Of a stretch of 64,000 bases of DNA, positions 18,288-27,006 are shown in pieces (the stretch's first letter is position 1; every line of letters starts with the position of its first letter). Under the pieces are notes generated by a model. The model was not told the origin of the DNA. It saw only the letters and a list, made by a program, of their open reading frames with translations, and ran no database searches. Source of the stretch: Pseudomonas viridiflava. GTDB lineage: Bacteria; Pseudomonadota; Gammaproteobacteria; Pseudomonadales; Pseudomonadaceae. The DNA lies in the NCBI RefSeq assembly GCF_003702045.1, contig NZ_RBTP01000015.1, forward strand, positions 1 to 64,000, read 5' to 3'. Both the position numbers and the translations under genes were made by a program.

Positions 18288-19484
18288 TCAGGCCGAACGG
18301 ATACAGTTACGGCCAGCATGCTTGGCGGCATACAGCGCAACGTCAGCAGCGTTGATTAGCTGATCGGCCGTGGCGTGCGGCGCCATTGCAGCGGCTACGC
18401 CCAGACTGATTGTCACCACAGCGCCTTCGCCTTGCGCCGGATGCGGCAATTTGAGCGTGGCCAGTGCAGCCTTCATGACCTCGGCAAGCGCCTTGGCCTG
18501 ATTGATGCCGGTGTTGACCATCAGGATCAGAATTTCTTCGCCTCCGTACCGGAACGCGACTGCGCCATGCGTCTGCGCGTTCTGCTGGATCACTTGGCTC
18601 ATCAGCTTCAGGCAGCTGTCGCCCTGAGGGTGGCCGTAGTTGTCGTTGTAGGATTTGAAGTGGTCGATATCCAGCAGGATGAAGGCCACGTGCGTGGGCG
18701 TTTCCTGAGCGCGCTCCCAGATTGAAGTGACCAGTTCGTCCAGATACCGCCTGTTGAACAGCCGGGTCAGTGCGTCGGTGCGCGCCACTTCCATCAACTG
18801 CACATGCAGCAACCGGCCGCGTAAGGCGAACAAATAGCTCAGCCGGGCACCTCGCTCGAGAAAATAAGAGGCCATCAATAGCAAGGCGACGGTGGATATG
18901 AATAACAGCGCGTTCGCTTGCCAGGTCAGGACGTCTGAGAAACCGGCCATGTCCGTCGTTACCAACTGAATGGTCAGCATGCACAGCATTGCCACGACGG
19001 CGTAGCGAAACGGCAGTTGCTGGATCATGGTGCCGTACACCATGACCAGCAGCATTCCCAGTTGGTAATGAAGTTGGTAGGGGCTTTCGCTGAAGGTCAT
19101 GATCACTTGCGGCATCAACGAAGAGAGCACCGTGCCGACTGCCGCGGTCGTCTCCAGTGACCATCGAGACTTCATTCGCTGAACCATCACCAGCATGGTG
19201 ATGAGCATCGGCGTGATCACGCACACCCGGCCTATCGCAACGTAGGTGAATACATCGCGCAACATCAGCCAGTCGCTGATGAGGTAGAGGTTGTAGATCA
19301 GACCGCCGACGATACCGACCGCCGTGAGGAACCGGCGTCGCTGTTGCTGGGTGTCTGCCTCATAACGCCGTTCAAGATTGCGGCTGAAGCGCAGGGCACC
19401 GACCCCGGAGGCAATGGTTCGCTCAACCTCGACAAGCGTCTGCGAGTCTTCGGCGGTTGGGCGATCAAGGGCAGGAGTGAGCAT
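18288..19484 (-). CDS. Membrane-bound diguanylate cyclase (GGDEF)
   Basis: 398-residue protein predicted to make cyclic di-GMP from two GTP. The N-terminal half (about 50-220) has about six hydrophobic helices, a MASE-like membrane sensor. The C-terminal GGDEF domain has DIDHFKSYNDNYGH and the active-site variant GGEEI near residue 314, which is catalytically competent in known enzymes. The inhibitory I-site RxxD expected just upstream is absent (the region reads QTHGAVAFRY), so product inhibition may be lost. No EAL domain. It lies between two chemoreceptor genes. Confidence 0.9.
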   Translation of the reverse strand: MLTPALDRPTAEDSQTLVEVERTIASGVGALRFSRNLERRYEADTQQQRRRFLTAVGIVGGLIYNLYLISDWLMLRDVFTYVAIGRVCVITPMLITMLVMVQRMKSRWSLETTAAVGTVLSSLMPQVIMTFSESPYQLHYQLGMLLVMVYGTMIQQLPFRYAVVAMLCMLTIQLVTTDMAGFSDVLTWQANALLFISTVALLLMASYFLERGARLSYLFALRGRLLHVQLMEVARTDALTRLFNRRYLDELVTSIWERAQETPTHVAFILLDIDHFKSYNDNYGHPQGDSCLKLMSQVIQQNAQTHGAVAFRYGGEEILILMVNTGINQAKALAEVMKAALATLKLPHPAQGEGAVVTISLGVAAAMAPHATADQLINAADVALYAAKHAGRNCIRSA

Positions 19485-19662
19485 GTGGCACCGGGTTTCA
19501 TCACATCGAGTCCATTAGGACAGCACGTGAGATGTCTTAGTGCCACTATTTAATGGCAGGCGGATGAAATGAGCAAGAAATCGTGTCGGTGACGAATTTT
19601 GGGGCTCAGGACTGGGGTCAGGCCAGTCCATCATTCATCGCGTTATGCCATAGCATAAACCA

Positions 19663-21309
19663 TCAGGAATCACTCACTTTGAAAATGGCGACCTTTTGTT
19701 CAAGGCGCTCCGCCAGCAGCTCCAACGCCTTGCTGGAGGATGCAACCTGAAGCGATCCCTTGGCAGATCTCACGGTGGATTCGTGAATGCGACTGATATT
19801 GGCCGCGACATCCTCGGCCACTGCACTTTGCTGAACCGCTGCGCTGGCGATCTGGGAATTCATGTCGTTGATCGCGCCCACTTCCTTGCTGATTCTGGCC
19901 AGTGCGCTCTGGGCGTTGCGGGTTTGCGTCACGGTACGGCTGACCAGATCGCAGCAGTCACGCATGCTGTGCGCCGCCGTTTCAGTCCCGCTTTGCAGAC
20001 TGCTGATCATTTCGCGGATTTCCTGCGTCGACTGCTGGGTGCGGTTTGCAAGGGATCGCACCTCATCGGCCACGACAGCAAACCCTCGCCCATGCTCGCC
20101 GGCGCGTGCGGCTTCAATGGCGGCGTTCAGAGCCAGCAGATTGGTCTGCGACGCAATGGCGTTGATCACCTCGATAACCGACTCGATGTGCTCACTGTCC
20201 TTTGAAACCCGTTCGACGGTGGTCGTGGTGTGACTCAGCGTGACGGCCAACTGCTCGATGGCCTGAGTGGTGTCGGCGACCAGTCGATTGCCGCTGTCGA
20301 CTTCACCATCAGCCTCACGGGTTGCGCTGGCCGCTTTGGACGCATAACCAGACACCTCGTTGACCGTCGCTGCCATCTGCTTGATGGCCGCCGCAATCTG
20401 CTCGGCCTCACGTGTCTGAAGACTAATTTGATCGTTGTTCAGGGTGGATGTCGCCGATAGCTGACTGGAAGAGTGATTCACTTCCTGGGCAGCCATGCGT
20501 ACCTGGGTAATGGTGTCTGCCAACTGACCGAGCGTGGTTTTCAGTACGCCCATCACGCTGCCGGGGTATTGAGTGACGATGGTTTGTCGCAGATCGCCTG
20601 CGGCCAGGCGCCGGATGGCTTCGGCCACTTCGACAGGCTCGGCACCCAGTGTCGATTTGACGAATCGGATGATGACAACCGCCAACAAAATGCTCAGCAG
20701 CAACGCCACACCGGTTGCCAGCAACATCAGCCCGGAAAACCGGCTGGCAGTCGTTTGCACGTCGTTGAGTTGCACCTTGATCGCTGCTTCTTCGTAATCG
20801 ATCAGCGCATTGATGCGTTTCAGCCATTCGCTGTAATCGCCAGAGGTGCGGTTGAGCAGCAGCGCTTGGGCGTCAGTGATATTGCCAGCACGACGCAGAT
20901 CGACAACCGCCTTGGTAGACGCCAGGGTCTTCACCTCGATTTCCTTGATGGCGCGCAGCAGCTCTTTCTCTTCCCGCGTGACGCCTGGGGCGTTGATCAA
21001 CTGATCCATAGGCCGCGCTGATTCGACATAGGCTTGTTCAAGACTTGCCATCTCCGCCAAGTGAAACTCAAGGTCCCGGTCATTGTTCACCAGCACCGCA
21101 TCGCGAATGGCAATGGCCCGATTGTGGACGCTGCCACGAAAGTTGATCGCGTAGCGCTGCACCTTTGCGGCGTTATCGCTGACGTTTTGCAGCGTGGAGT
21201 CAATGACATCCACACGCTGGATACCCACGGCTGTGATCAGGACGAGCAGCGACACGATAGCGGCAAAGCCGAGGCCGATACGGGTGGCGAGGCGGACGGG
21301 TGTTTTCAT
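19663..21309 (-). CDS. Methyl-accepting chemotaxis protein
   Basis: 548-residue chemoreceptor. TM1 about 10-30; a periplasmic four-helix-bundle sensor of about 160 residues containing a [13 protein letters not shown] segment; TM2 about 192-214; HAMP; and the signalling domain with tip [22 protein letters not shown] near residue 383. It ends FKVSDS, with no CheR pentapeptide. The start is ATG 21309. The sensor resembles 4HB_MCP/TarH-type domains, so small amino-acid-like ligands are plausible but unproven. Confidence 0.93.
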   Translation of the reverse strand: MKTPVRLATRIGLGFAAIVSLLVLITAVGIQRVDVIDSTLQNVSDNAAKVQRYAINFRGSVHNRAIAIRDAVLVNNDRDLEFHLAEMASLEQAYVESARPMDQLINAPGVTREEKELLRAIKEIEVKTLASTKAVVDLRRAGNITDAQALLLNRTSGDYSEWLKRINALIDYEEAAIKVQLNDVQTTASRFSGLMLLATGVALLLSILLAVVIIRFVKSTLGAEPVEVAEAIRRLAAGDLRQTIVTQYPGSVMGVLKTTLGQLADTITQVRMAAQEVNHSSSQLSATSTLNNDQISLQTREAEQIAAAIKQMAATVNEVSGYASKAASATREADGEVDSGNRLVADTTQAIEQLAVTLSHTTTTVERVSKDSEHIESVIEVINAIASQTNLLALNAAIEAARAGEHGRGFAVVADEVRSLANRTQQSTQEIREMISSLQSGTETAAHSMRDCCDLVSRTVTQTRNAQSALARISKEVGAINDMNSQIASAAVQQSAVAEDVAANISRIHESTVRSAKGSLQVASSSKALELLAERLEQKVAIFKVSDS

Positions 21310-21579
21310 GGTCTTGGCTCGGGGGTGTAGGGAGATTCAAGCGATGATGTCAATGAGGCATCGCTCGAAAGCCGAGACCATACGTGAGGCTTGCAGGTCG
21401 AGCTAATTAAGAATGTGTAACCCAAGCCATAGCGAAGAATTATTGATCTATTTCGGCTGGAGGGTATCAGGCTCGGTTTTCGTCTTTATCGCCCAATGGC
21501 GAAAATGCGTGCGGGCGCAGAGGTGCGATTTGCGAAGAAAAGGGGGGGATATTCAGAAAAATAGAGACGTCAGAAACAA
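21310..21579. other. Intergenic spacer between chemoreceptor and tRNA-Met terminator
   Basis: About 270 bp without a supported gene. Upstream of the chemoreceptor on the minus strand there is a TTGACA with a weak -10 (TACACC, 18-bp spacing), a possible but poor promoter. Nothing else is recognisable. Confidence 0.35.
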
Positions 21580-21605
21580 GAAAGCCCGCACGAGGCGGGC
21601 TTCTT
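21580..21605 (-). terminator. Terminator downstream of tRNA-Met
   Basis: Stem GCCCGC / GCGGGC (21584-21589 with 21595-21600) followed on the minus strand by TTTCTT, a few bases beyond the tRNA 3' CCA. Confidence 0.75.
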
Positions 21606-21613
21606 GTTGAACT

Positions 21614-21690
21614 TGGTGGCTACACAGGGACTTGAACCCCGGACCCCAGCATTATGAATGCTATGCTCTAACCAACTGAGCTATGTAGCC
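21614..21690 (-). tRNA. tRNA-Met (CAU), elongator type
   Basis: A 77-nt cloverleaf on the minus strand: acceptor GGCTACA pairing with TGTAGCC, D-arm AGCTCAGTTGGTTAGAGC, anticodon loop TTCATAA with CAT, T-arm GGGGTTCAAGTCCC, encoded CCA. The fully paired first acceptor base pair (G-C) argues against initiator tRNA. A CAU anticodon can also be tRNA-Ile2 with a modified C; the overall sequence looks like elongator Met. Confidence 0.93.
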
Positions 21691-21701
21691 AAGTGGCGCG
21701 C

Positions 21702-21730
21702 ATTATTCGCTCGGAACGGATATGTGTCAA
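21702..21730 (-). promoter_or_regulatory. Sigma70 promoter of tRNA-Met
   Basis: On the minus strand TTGACA (21725-21730) and AATAAT (21702-21707) are exactly 17 bp apart. A GC-rich discriminator (GCGCGCC) follows just before the tRNA 5' end. This is the arrangement of stringently controlled stable-RNA promoters. Confidence 0.8.
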
Positions 21731-22196
21731 GCGTCTTTGTGAAAAATAATTGCGTGTGATCAACCGGTTAGGCTCCGGTCCGCTCCTGAGGCTCCTCAGA
21801 GCATTGAATTCTTCTACTCATTGCTTCTTCGCTCAACGCGGGTTAGAGGGCTGCGCAACATCGCTTGGCGAGGCTGATGGTGTCGTCGTCATCATGATGA
21901 CTCCTTTAGATGAGATTCACGTTTTCAGACGCTTTCCCGAATGTCGCAGTGCATGGATCGCGACGCGTAGAGCTGGTGCGCCGCCGGTCCGGTTCTTGCT
22001 TAAAGCTATGTGCAACGCCAATAACAGGGCTTTTCGCCAAAAAAAAGAACAGGTAACCGCGCTTTTCGTACCAACTTGAAGCGATGTCTATCGCCATTGA
22101 ATCAATAGCATGGCATTTTGCTGCTATCGCTTTTCAAAAAAAGACACCCGCTCGGCCTTCTTGGACGCGTGAGGTGTTCACGGGGAGTCGCTGGAC
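21731..22196. other. Intergenic spacer between tRNA-Met promoter and a chemoreceptor
   Basis: About 470 bp with no gene of recognised family. It contains a minus-strand 20-codon ORF with a strong Shine-Dalgarno (listed separately) and, further along the same strand, a CTGAGG-type inverted repeat at about 21785-21801. The sequence next to the chemoreceptor start has GGGGAG about ten bases before the ATG. Confidence 0.4.
21833..21895 (-). CDS. Short ORF with strong ribosome-binding site (possible leader peptide)
   Basis: A 20-residue reading frame (MMTTTPSASPSDVAQPSNPR). AAAGGAG lies five bases before the first ATG and eight before the second, the best Shine-Dalgarno in this spacer. A second 17-codon frame starting at an ATG 18 bases further on ends near an inverted repeat. 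No regulated gene follows before the tRNA promoter, so a leader role is uncertain and the frame may be fortuitous. Confidence 0.3.
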   Translation of the reverse strand: MMTTTPSASPSDVAQPSNPR

Positions 22197-24254
22197 ATGA
22201 ACAGTATTCTGTCACCGGGTATGCGCCTGATGGGGCATTTCGGTTTTGCTCGCAAGTTCCAGGTCTTGTTTCTGCTGTTCATGCTGCCACTGGTGGGCAG
22301 CCTGTGGATGATTGCCAGCGATTACCGGAACAAGCTGGCTGTGATCTCGGGCGAGCAGTCAGGCGTGCGGCAATTGCTGGCGCTCGACGATTTGAACGTC
22401 GAGCTGGCGACTCAGCGTGACAATGCTGCGCGTTGGAAGGCCGCTGACATCCTCAAAGAGCCAACTCCGGAAGCCAAGGCGGCGATGGCCAATGTTGATG
22501 CCGGTAATCCTCGCATCGCCAAAGCCCTTGAAGCCCTCGGCGCGTCCTTGAATGTGGAAGGCGCTCCCGGTGACACCATGAATCGGTACAAGACGCTCCA
22601 GGCATCTGTTACCGGGATGGATACCGCTTCGTTGCGCACGGTCGGCTGGTGGCCGGACGGTTACGACCGTTTCACCACTGCCCTGAACAACGTTCAGGCC
22701 TTGCGCGAGCAGATCGCGATGGACAGTGGGTTGATCCTGGACCCGTGGCTTGAAACCTACATGCTGATGCAGCTCTCCACGCAGCAAGTGCCCGATCTGA
22801 TCGAGCGCATCGGGCGCATGTCCAGCATCGGCCAGACTTCGGTGGCCGCAGGCCAGTTCAGTCTGCAGAGCCGACTGCAAATGCGCGACCTGCGCAGCCG
22901 TATCGACGACGCCAAGGATCAGTTGCACAAGGCGGGCGCCTTGCTGATGTCCAAGCTTCCCCCGCAAATGCAACCGTGGGCCGATCAGTACGCAGCGTTC
23001 ACGCAAGTGCTGAACACTGAACTGAAAGTACTTGATGAGGGCGTCTTCGGCGGCAGCATCAAGCTCAAACCGCAGGAGTTCGAGCGCAGCATCGACACCC
23101 TCACCAAAACCGTCGGTGACTTTCGTACCCAGTCACTGAACGCGCTTTATGATCGACTCGATTACTACCATGACAGCTCCAATATGGAGTTCATCCCGAT
23201 GGCGGTGGTCTTTGGCACCTTAATGCTGCTGGCCATGTACCTGTTCGCCTGCCTGCAATCATCGATTCGCCACAGCGCCAGCGGCATCACCACGCTTGCC
23301 GAGTCGCTGCGTGACGGCAATCTGTGCGTCGAGGTCGCGGTTCAGGGGCGCGATGAGCTGGCAGCTATCAGCCACGCCTTAAATGTCGCGGTTGTCCAAT
23401 TGCGCACCAGCCTCCTGGGCGTCAATCACGAAACTGTGCGTGTGGGGGATGCGGTGCTGACGCTCAATACCCAGTCCAGCGGTACGCTCAACGAAGTCGA
23501 AGAACAGCAACAGCAAATCAGCCAGATCGCTGCCGCCGCGACCGAGTTGGCCGCGACGTCTCAGGGTGTGGCCAGAAGCTGCGAACAGGCTTCGGCAAGC
23601 GCACGCCACACTCGCCAGATCGCCGAGCAGAGCAGCCAGGACAGCCAGCGTACGACCGACAGCATCCAGCAGTTGAACAAACGCCTGACCGACACCGCTG
23701 CCGCATTGGGGCGTGTCAGCGAGCAGGGCCAGCAGATTCAATCGGTCGTCGATGCCATTCGTGGGATCGCCGAGCAAACCAACCTGTTGGCGCTCAACGC
23801 GGCCATCGAGGCTGCTCGAGCGGGCGAGCAGGGTCGTGGCTTCGCGGTGGTCGCCGATGAAGTACGCAGCCTGTCGCAACGCACCCAGGCTTCAACCGCT
23901 CAGATTGCCGGGACTGTAGACAGCTTGCGCGCTACCGTGACCCAGGCCGTCGAATTGATGGAAGCGGCTTGCGGGCAGGCCGTTAACGACGCGCGCTCGG
24001 TGACGGGGCTCGGAGAGCGGTTGGGTGAAATTGCTTCGGCAGTGCAGGGCGTGACAGACACCCTGGTGCAAATCTCCACCGCCGTCGAGGAACAGGCGTC
24101 CACAGCCGATGAAGTCAGCAGCAACATTCAGCAGGTCGATCAGGCCGCAGGTCGCTTGCTTGAAGGTGCTCGTGCGGTGAACAGGGCGGCGGATACGTTG
24201 AGTCAGGGGAGCCGGGCGTTGAATGACAATACGGCGCGGTTTCGGTTGGGGTGA
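22197..24254 (+). CDS. Methyl-accepting chemotaxis protein with large sensor
   Basis: 685-residue chemoreceptor, larger than the other three in the window. TM1 about 23-42, then a roughly 290-residue periplasmic region (about 43-330) rich in helices that matches no sensor family I can name with confidence. TM2 is about 332-354, followed by HAMP and the signalling coiled coil with tip [22 protein letters not shown] near residue 524. It ends at NTARFRLG without a pentapeptide. Start ATG 22197 with GGGGAG upstream. Confidence 0.92.
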   Translation: MNSILSPGMRLMGHFGFARKFQVLFLLFMLPLVGSLWMIASDYRNKLAVISGEQSGVRQLLALDDLNVELATQRDNAARWKAADILKEPTPEAKAAMANVDAGNPRIAKALEALGASLNVEGAPGDTMNRYKTLQASVTGMDTASLRTVGWWPDGYDRFTTALNNVQALREQIAMDSGLILDPWLETYMLMQLSTQQVPDLIERIGRMSSIGQTSVAAGQFSLQSRLQMRDLRSRIDDAKDQLHKAGALLMSKLPPQMQPWADQYAAFTQVLNTELKVLDEGVFGGSIKLKPQEFERSIDTLTKTVGDFRTQSLNALYDRLDYYHDSSNMEFIPMAVVFGTLMLLAMYLFACLQSSIRHSASGITTLAESLRDGNLCVEVAVQGRDELAAISHALNVAVVQLRTSLLGVNHETVRVGDAVLTLNTQSSGTLNEVEEQQQQISQIAAAATELAATSQGVARSCEQASASARHTRQIAEQSSQDSQRTTDSIQQLNKRLTDTAAALGRVSEQGQQIQSVVDAIRGIAEQTNLLALNAAIEAARAGEQGRGFAVVADEVRSLSQRTQASTAQIAGTVDSLRATVTQAVELMEAACGQAVNDARSVTGLGERLGEIASAVQGVTDTLVQISTAVEEQASTADEVSSNIQQVDQAAGRLLEGARAVNRAADTLSQGSRALNDNTARFRLG

Positions 24255-24370
24255 AGGCGTTCCGATGGCTAGTCGTTACCGAGACGCTAATCAACTGTAA
24301 TGACGGTCGCTGTGCTTGCTCCTCAAGACCTGCATTGGATAAGCTAGGCGACCTCATTCTACGTTGAAGA

Positions 24371-24382
24371 TGTTCATGAACA
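24371..24382. promoter_or_regulatory. Perfect 12-bp palindrome upstream of the polysaccharide island
   Basis: TGTTCATGAACA reads identically on both strands. It sits about 150 bases before the first gene of the AT-rich island, in a spacer otherwise without features. It could be the operator of a dimeric regulator; no regulator gene is adjacent. Confidence 0.25.
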
Positions 24383-24528
24383 GTTACCTATCCAATGAGC
24401 GATGGCGAGTCGGTCTTCTGCACGTCTGAGCATCGAGAACACTGCTCATCAGGTCTCCCGAAGGGTGCGAGGTCTAAAATCAATTTATAAATGTCTCGTC
24501 ATAAACGCACGAGCTATCGGACCTTTAC

Positions 24529-26718
24529 ATGAACATTGCGAAAAGTGAAGCGCTTCTAGAAAAAATACCGGTGTCGTTTGTGCTTTTTGCAGCCTTCATT
24601 TTTTATATGGTTAACTCCATTGTTGCCGGTTCGCCGATTTTTGCATCGGATGAGTATGTTTATTTCATCAGTGGAAAAAACGTCGACCAGCTATCAATGT
24701 TGTATGGGTTGGACCCGGCGTTACAACGTTTGTCCAATCTTATTTTCTTCCACGAAGTTAAACTATTGGCTCAGTTGTTTGGGGATCAATTCGTTCCACT
24801 GTTCCGTATTTTTCACGGCGTAGAGTATGTTTTGGCAGGGGGAATGCTGTACGCGTCCGTGAAAGAGCTCATGCCCAAGCCACACGCATTAATGGGCTTG
24901 ATGGTTTTTTTGGCGTTGCCGAGTCATCTATATATTTATGCAGTGATGCCTGAAGTTGAGCTGATCTTCCTATCAGCGATGGTCGTATTTACGTTGGTCA
25001 GGTGGTATCAGTACGCACCAGTGCCGGCCGTTGCAGGGGTCGGATTAATTGTATCCGTTGCATTGTTGATCAAACCGCACACAATGGCCGTTGTGGTCGC
25101 GTTGCTTGCAGTTTTTCCTCTCTTCAATTTTCTCTATTTTAGAAAGGTATGGGTGCGAGTTAGCGCTCAGACGCTTGCCTGTTTTCTGCTTGCTCTTTAC
25201 ATTGGGGTGATTGGGCTGTGGGCTTTGATGGATGGAGCATTTACCTTTAATCCATCGGGCGCCTTAGGCCTGACCTTTTATGGTAAATATATTGATGGTC
25301 CCGCTGTCAGCGTGAGTCTTTTAACAAAGCTGTATCAGGTAGGTGTGTACTTTTTTGCCAACCTGACGGTTGTTTTACTGTTTTTTCTGCCGGTCTTTGT
25401 CTGGGCGGCGAGTCTGTGTGTAGAGGCGGCTAGAGGCGGTCTGAGTGTAGGCGAAGGAGATGCAAGAATATCACCTAAGATGGTGATGTTGATGTTGATA
25501 GCGATGCTCTCCATCGCTGCACATTTGCTAATGACCGCTTGGTTTACAGCGGGTGCAGCTATTTTAAGCCCCGGTGAAGCCCAACGCTTGCACGGCCGCT
25601 ACCTTGGTCCTGCGCTTGCCGTGTTTCCTTTTCTGTTTTTCTATTCTATTAGCAGGCTGTCATCGTTAGGGAAGGGTATTCTGGCCGGTATGACGCTGGT
25701 CACGTTAATGCTGTCTTGCTGGTTTGTCAGTCAGTATTTCAAAATTTATCCTTGGGATAATCCTCTGTTATTCTCGTTTTTTAACGAGGCCAACTGGTAT
25801 GGGTGGAATTATTTTAATTTGGGCTTCGGAGTAGGCAATGTCCTGTATCTGATCATTTTTCTAAGCTTCATCATGTCGCTTTTGTTTCGTCATCTTCAGG
25901 GTGCCATCAGTTCCGCAGTGTTATGTTTGATCGTCTTGGCAGGGTGTTTCCAAGGCTACCTATGGATGTATGTCCATTTGCATGGCAATAGTGAAATATC
26001 TCGTGCAAGCCGTCACCTCTCCGGCCTGATAGGTAGCGCTCGTCCCGGCGAAGGTATCGTCATCGGGCATGAACGCTACGGGCGTGAATCTTACCTGCTT
26101 TTCAATCTCGCCAGCGCACCCAAAGTTATCGATCGTTCAGAGGGCGCCGATATCACGCCTCAAGATATTTCGGGCCATTCATGGTTGATTACGGATGGCA
26201 CTTATAATGCAAATGCGTTGGGGCGTCCAAATCTTCAGGTTGGAAGTCTGCGATATTATGCGCTTGGCCTTTCTGCCCCTATGAAACTGGACGTGCCGCA
26301 ACCTGTTTTGGATTCTGCAAGTAAGCGTGTCCTCAGGCAGGCTACCAGTCTACTTATTCCGCTGGCTGACTTGCCCGTTGGCACAAATCTAGTTGGCTTC
26401 AACGGCGCGGAGGCTTGGGGCGCCTGGACTTCCCAGTCGACAGCCGAGATTGCGCTACCTGTTCAATTGAAAGGGAAAGTTCGAATAAGGCTTTTTGCTT
26501 GGACACTCGAGCAGAATCTTGTCCAGACTGTCTCGTTGCAAGTGGGGGATGTTGTCAAGCGACTGCCTATTGGTTCCAGCGGGTCTGAAATAACTGTCGA
26601 TCTTGAGGTTGGGGCCGAAACTGACCGCATTTTTATAAGATCTGCCGTGGACAAGCCTTCGGATTCCGCACGGACACTAGGCGTCGCGATTGCCAGGCTG
26701 TCAGTTGAGATCCTGTAG
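24529..26718 (+). CDS. Polytopic membrane glycosyltransferase-like protein
   Basis: 729-residue inner-membrane protein with about 10-12 hydrophobic segments between residues 15 and 490, then a soluble, probably periplasmic C-terminal domain of about 230 residues. The first loop after TM1 has an acidic pair (ASDEYVYF, about 41-48). That matches the catalytic Asp/Glu position of GT-C enzymes, which use polyprenyl-phosphate sugars. Together with the downstream GT2 and SMR-like genes it fits a three-component sugar-modification cassette. No specific family is assigned. The region is more AT-rich than the backbone. Confidence 0.65.
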   Translation: MNIAKSEALLEKIPVSFVLFAAFIFYMVNSIVAGSPIFASDEYVYFISGKNVDQLSMLYGLDPALQRLSNLIFFHEVKLLAQLFGDQFVPLFRIFHGVEYVLAGGMLYASVKELMPKPHALMGLMVFLALPSHLYIYAVMPEVELIFLSAMVVFTLVRWYQYAPVPAVAGVGLIVSVALLIKPHTMAVVVALLAVFPLFNFLYFRKVWVRVSAQTLACFLLALYIGVIGLWALMDGAFTFNPSGALGLTFYGKYIDGPAVSVSLLTKLYQVGVYFFANLTVVLLFFLPVFVWAASLCVEAARGGLSVGEGDARISPKMVMLMLIAMLSIAAHLLMTAWFTAGAAILSPGEAQRLHGRYLGPALAVFPFLFFYSISRLSSLGKGILAGMTLVTLMLSCWFVSQYFKIYPWDNPLLFSFFNEANWYGWNYFNLGFGVGNVLYLIIFLSFIMSLLFRHLQGAISSAVLCLIVLAGCFQGYLWMYVHLHGNSEISRASRHLSGLIGSARPGEGIVIGHERYGRESYLLFNLASAPKVIDRSEGADITPQDISGHSWLITDGTYNANALGRPNLQVGSLRYYALGLSAPMKLDVPQPVLDSASKRVLRQATSLLIPLADLPVGTNLVGFNGAEAWGAWTSQSTAEIALPVQLKGKVRIRLFAWTLEQNLVQTVSLQVGDVVKRLPIGSSGSEITVDLEVGAETDRIFIRSAVDKPSDSARTLGVAIARLSVEIL

Positions 26719-26740
26719 GTCTGCAGAGCAGGGGGGCACA

Positions 26741-26771
26741 TGACACCCTGGTTTATGTGGTTAGGGTGTCA
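26741..26771. terminator. Perfect inverted repeat in the cassette spacer
   Basis: TGACACCCT (26741-26749) and AGGGTGTCA (26763-26771) form a 9-bp stem with a 13-nt loop directly after the 729-residue gene. There is no U-tract. It could attenuate transcription before the GT2 gene or be an operator half-pair. A second hairpin (about 26916-26936, one mismatch) precedes the GT2 start. Confidence 0.4.
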
Positions 26772-27006
26772 TGGCTAGGAGAACACCGGATGGTGTCACA
26801 GGCAATACCGTGTTTTTACGTGAGCTTGTGCTGCTGTAGGGTTTTTTTCTTCGAGTACCTCGGCTTGGCATTGCCACTATGAAATCGAAAGACCTAGAAT
26901 GCCCCTTTATAAATTGTGCCGCCGGTCTGGCGGTACGGCCTAGCGCGGATTGTCCGAAAAAGTCGAGCAATGATTGAGCGGGTTCAGAGCAGGAAACGGC
27001 GGGAAT

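Noticed and set aside
21614..21690. tRNA-Met as the integration (att) site of the polysaccharide island
   Set aside because: The island lies on the 5' side of the tRNA, no integrase gene is present, and I saw no direct repeat of the tRNA 3' end in the window.
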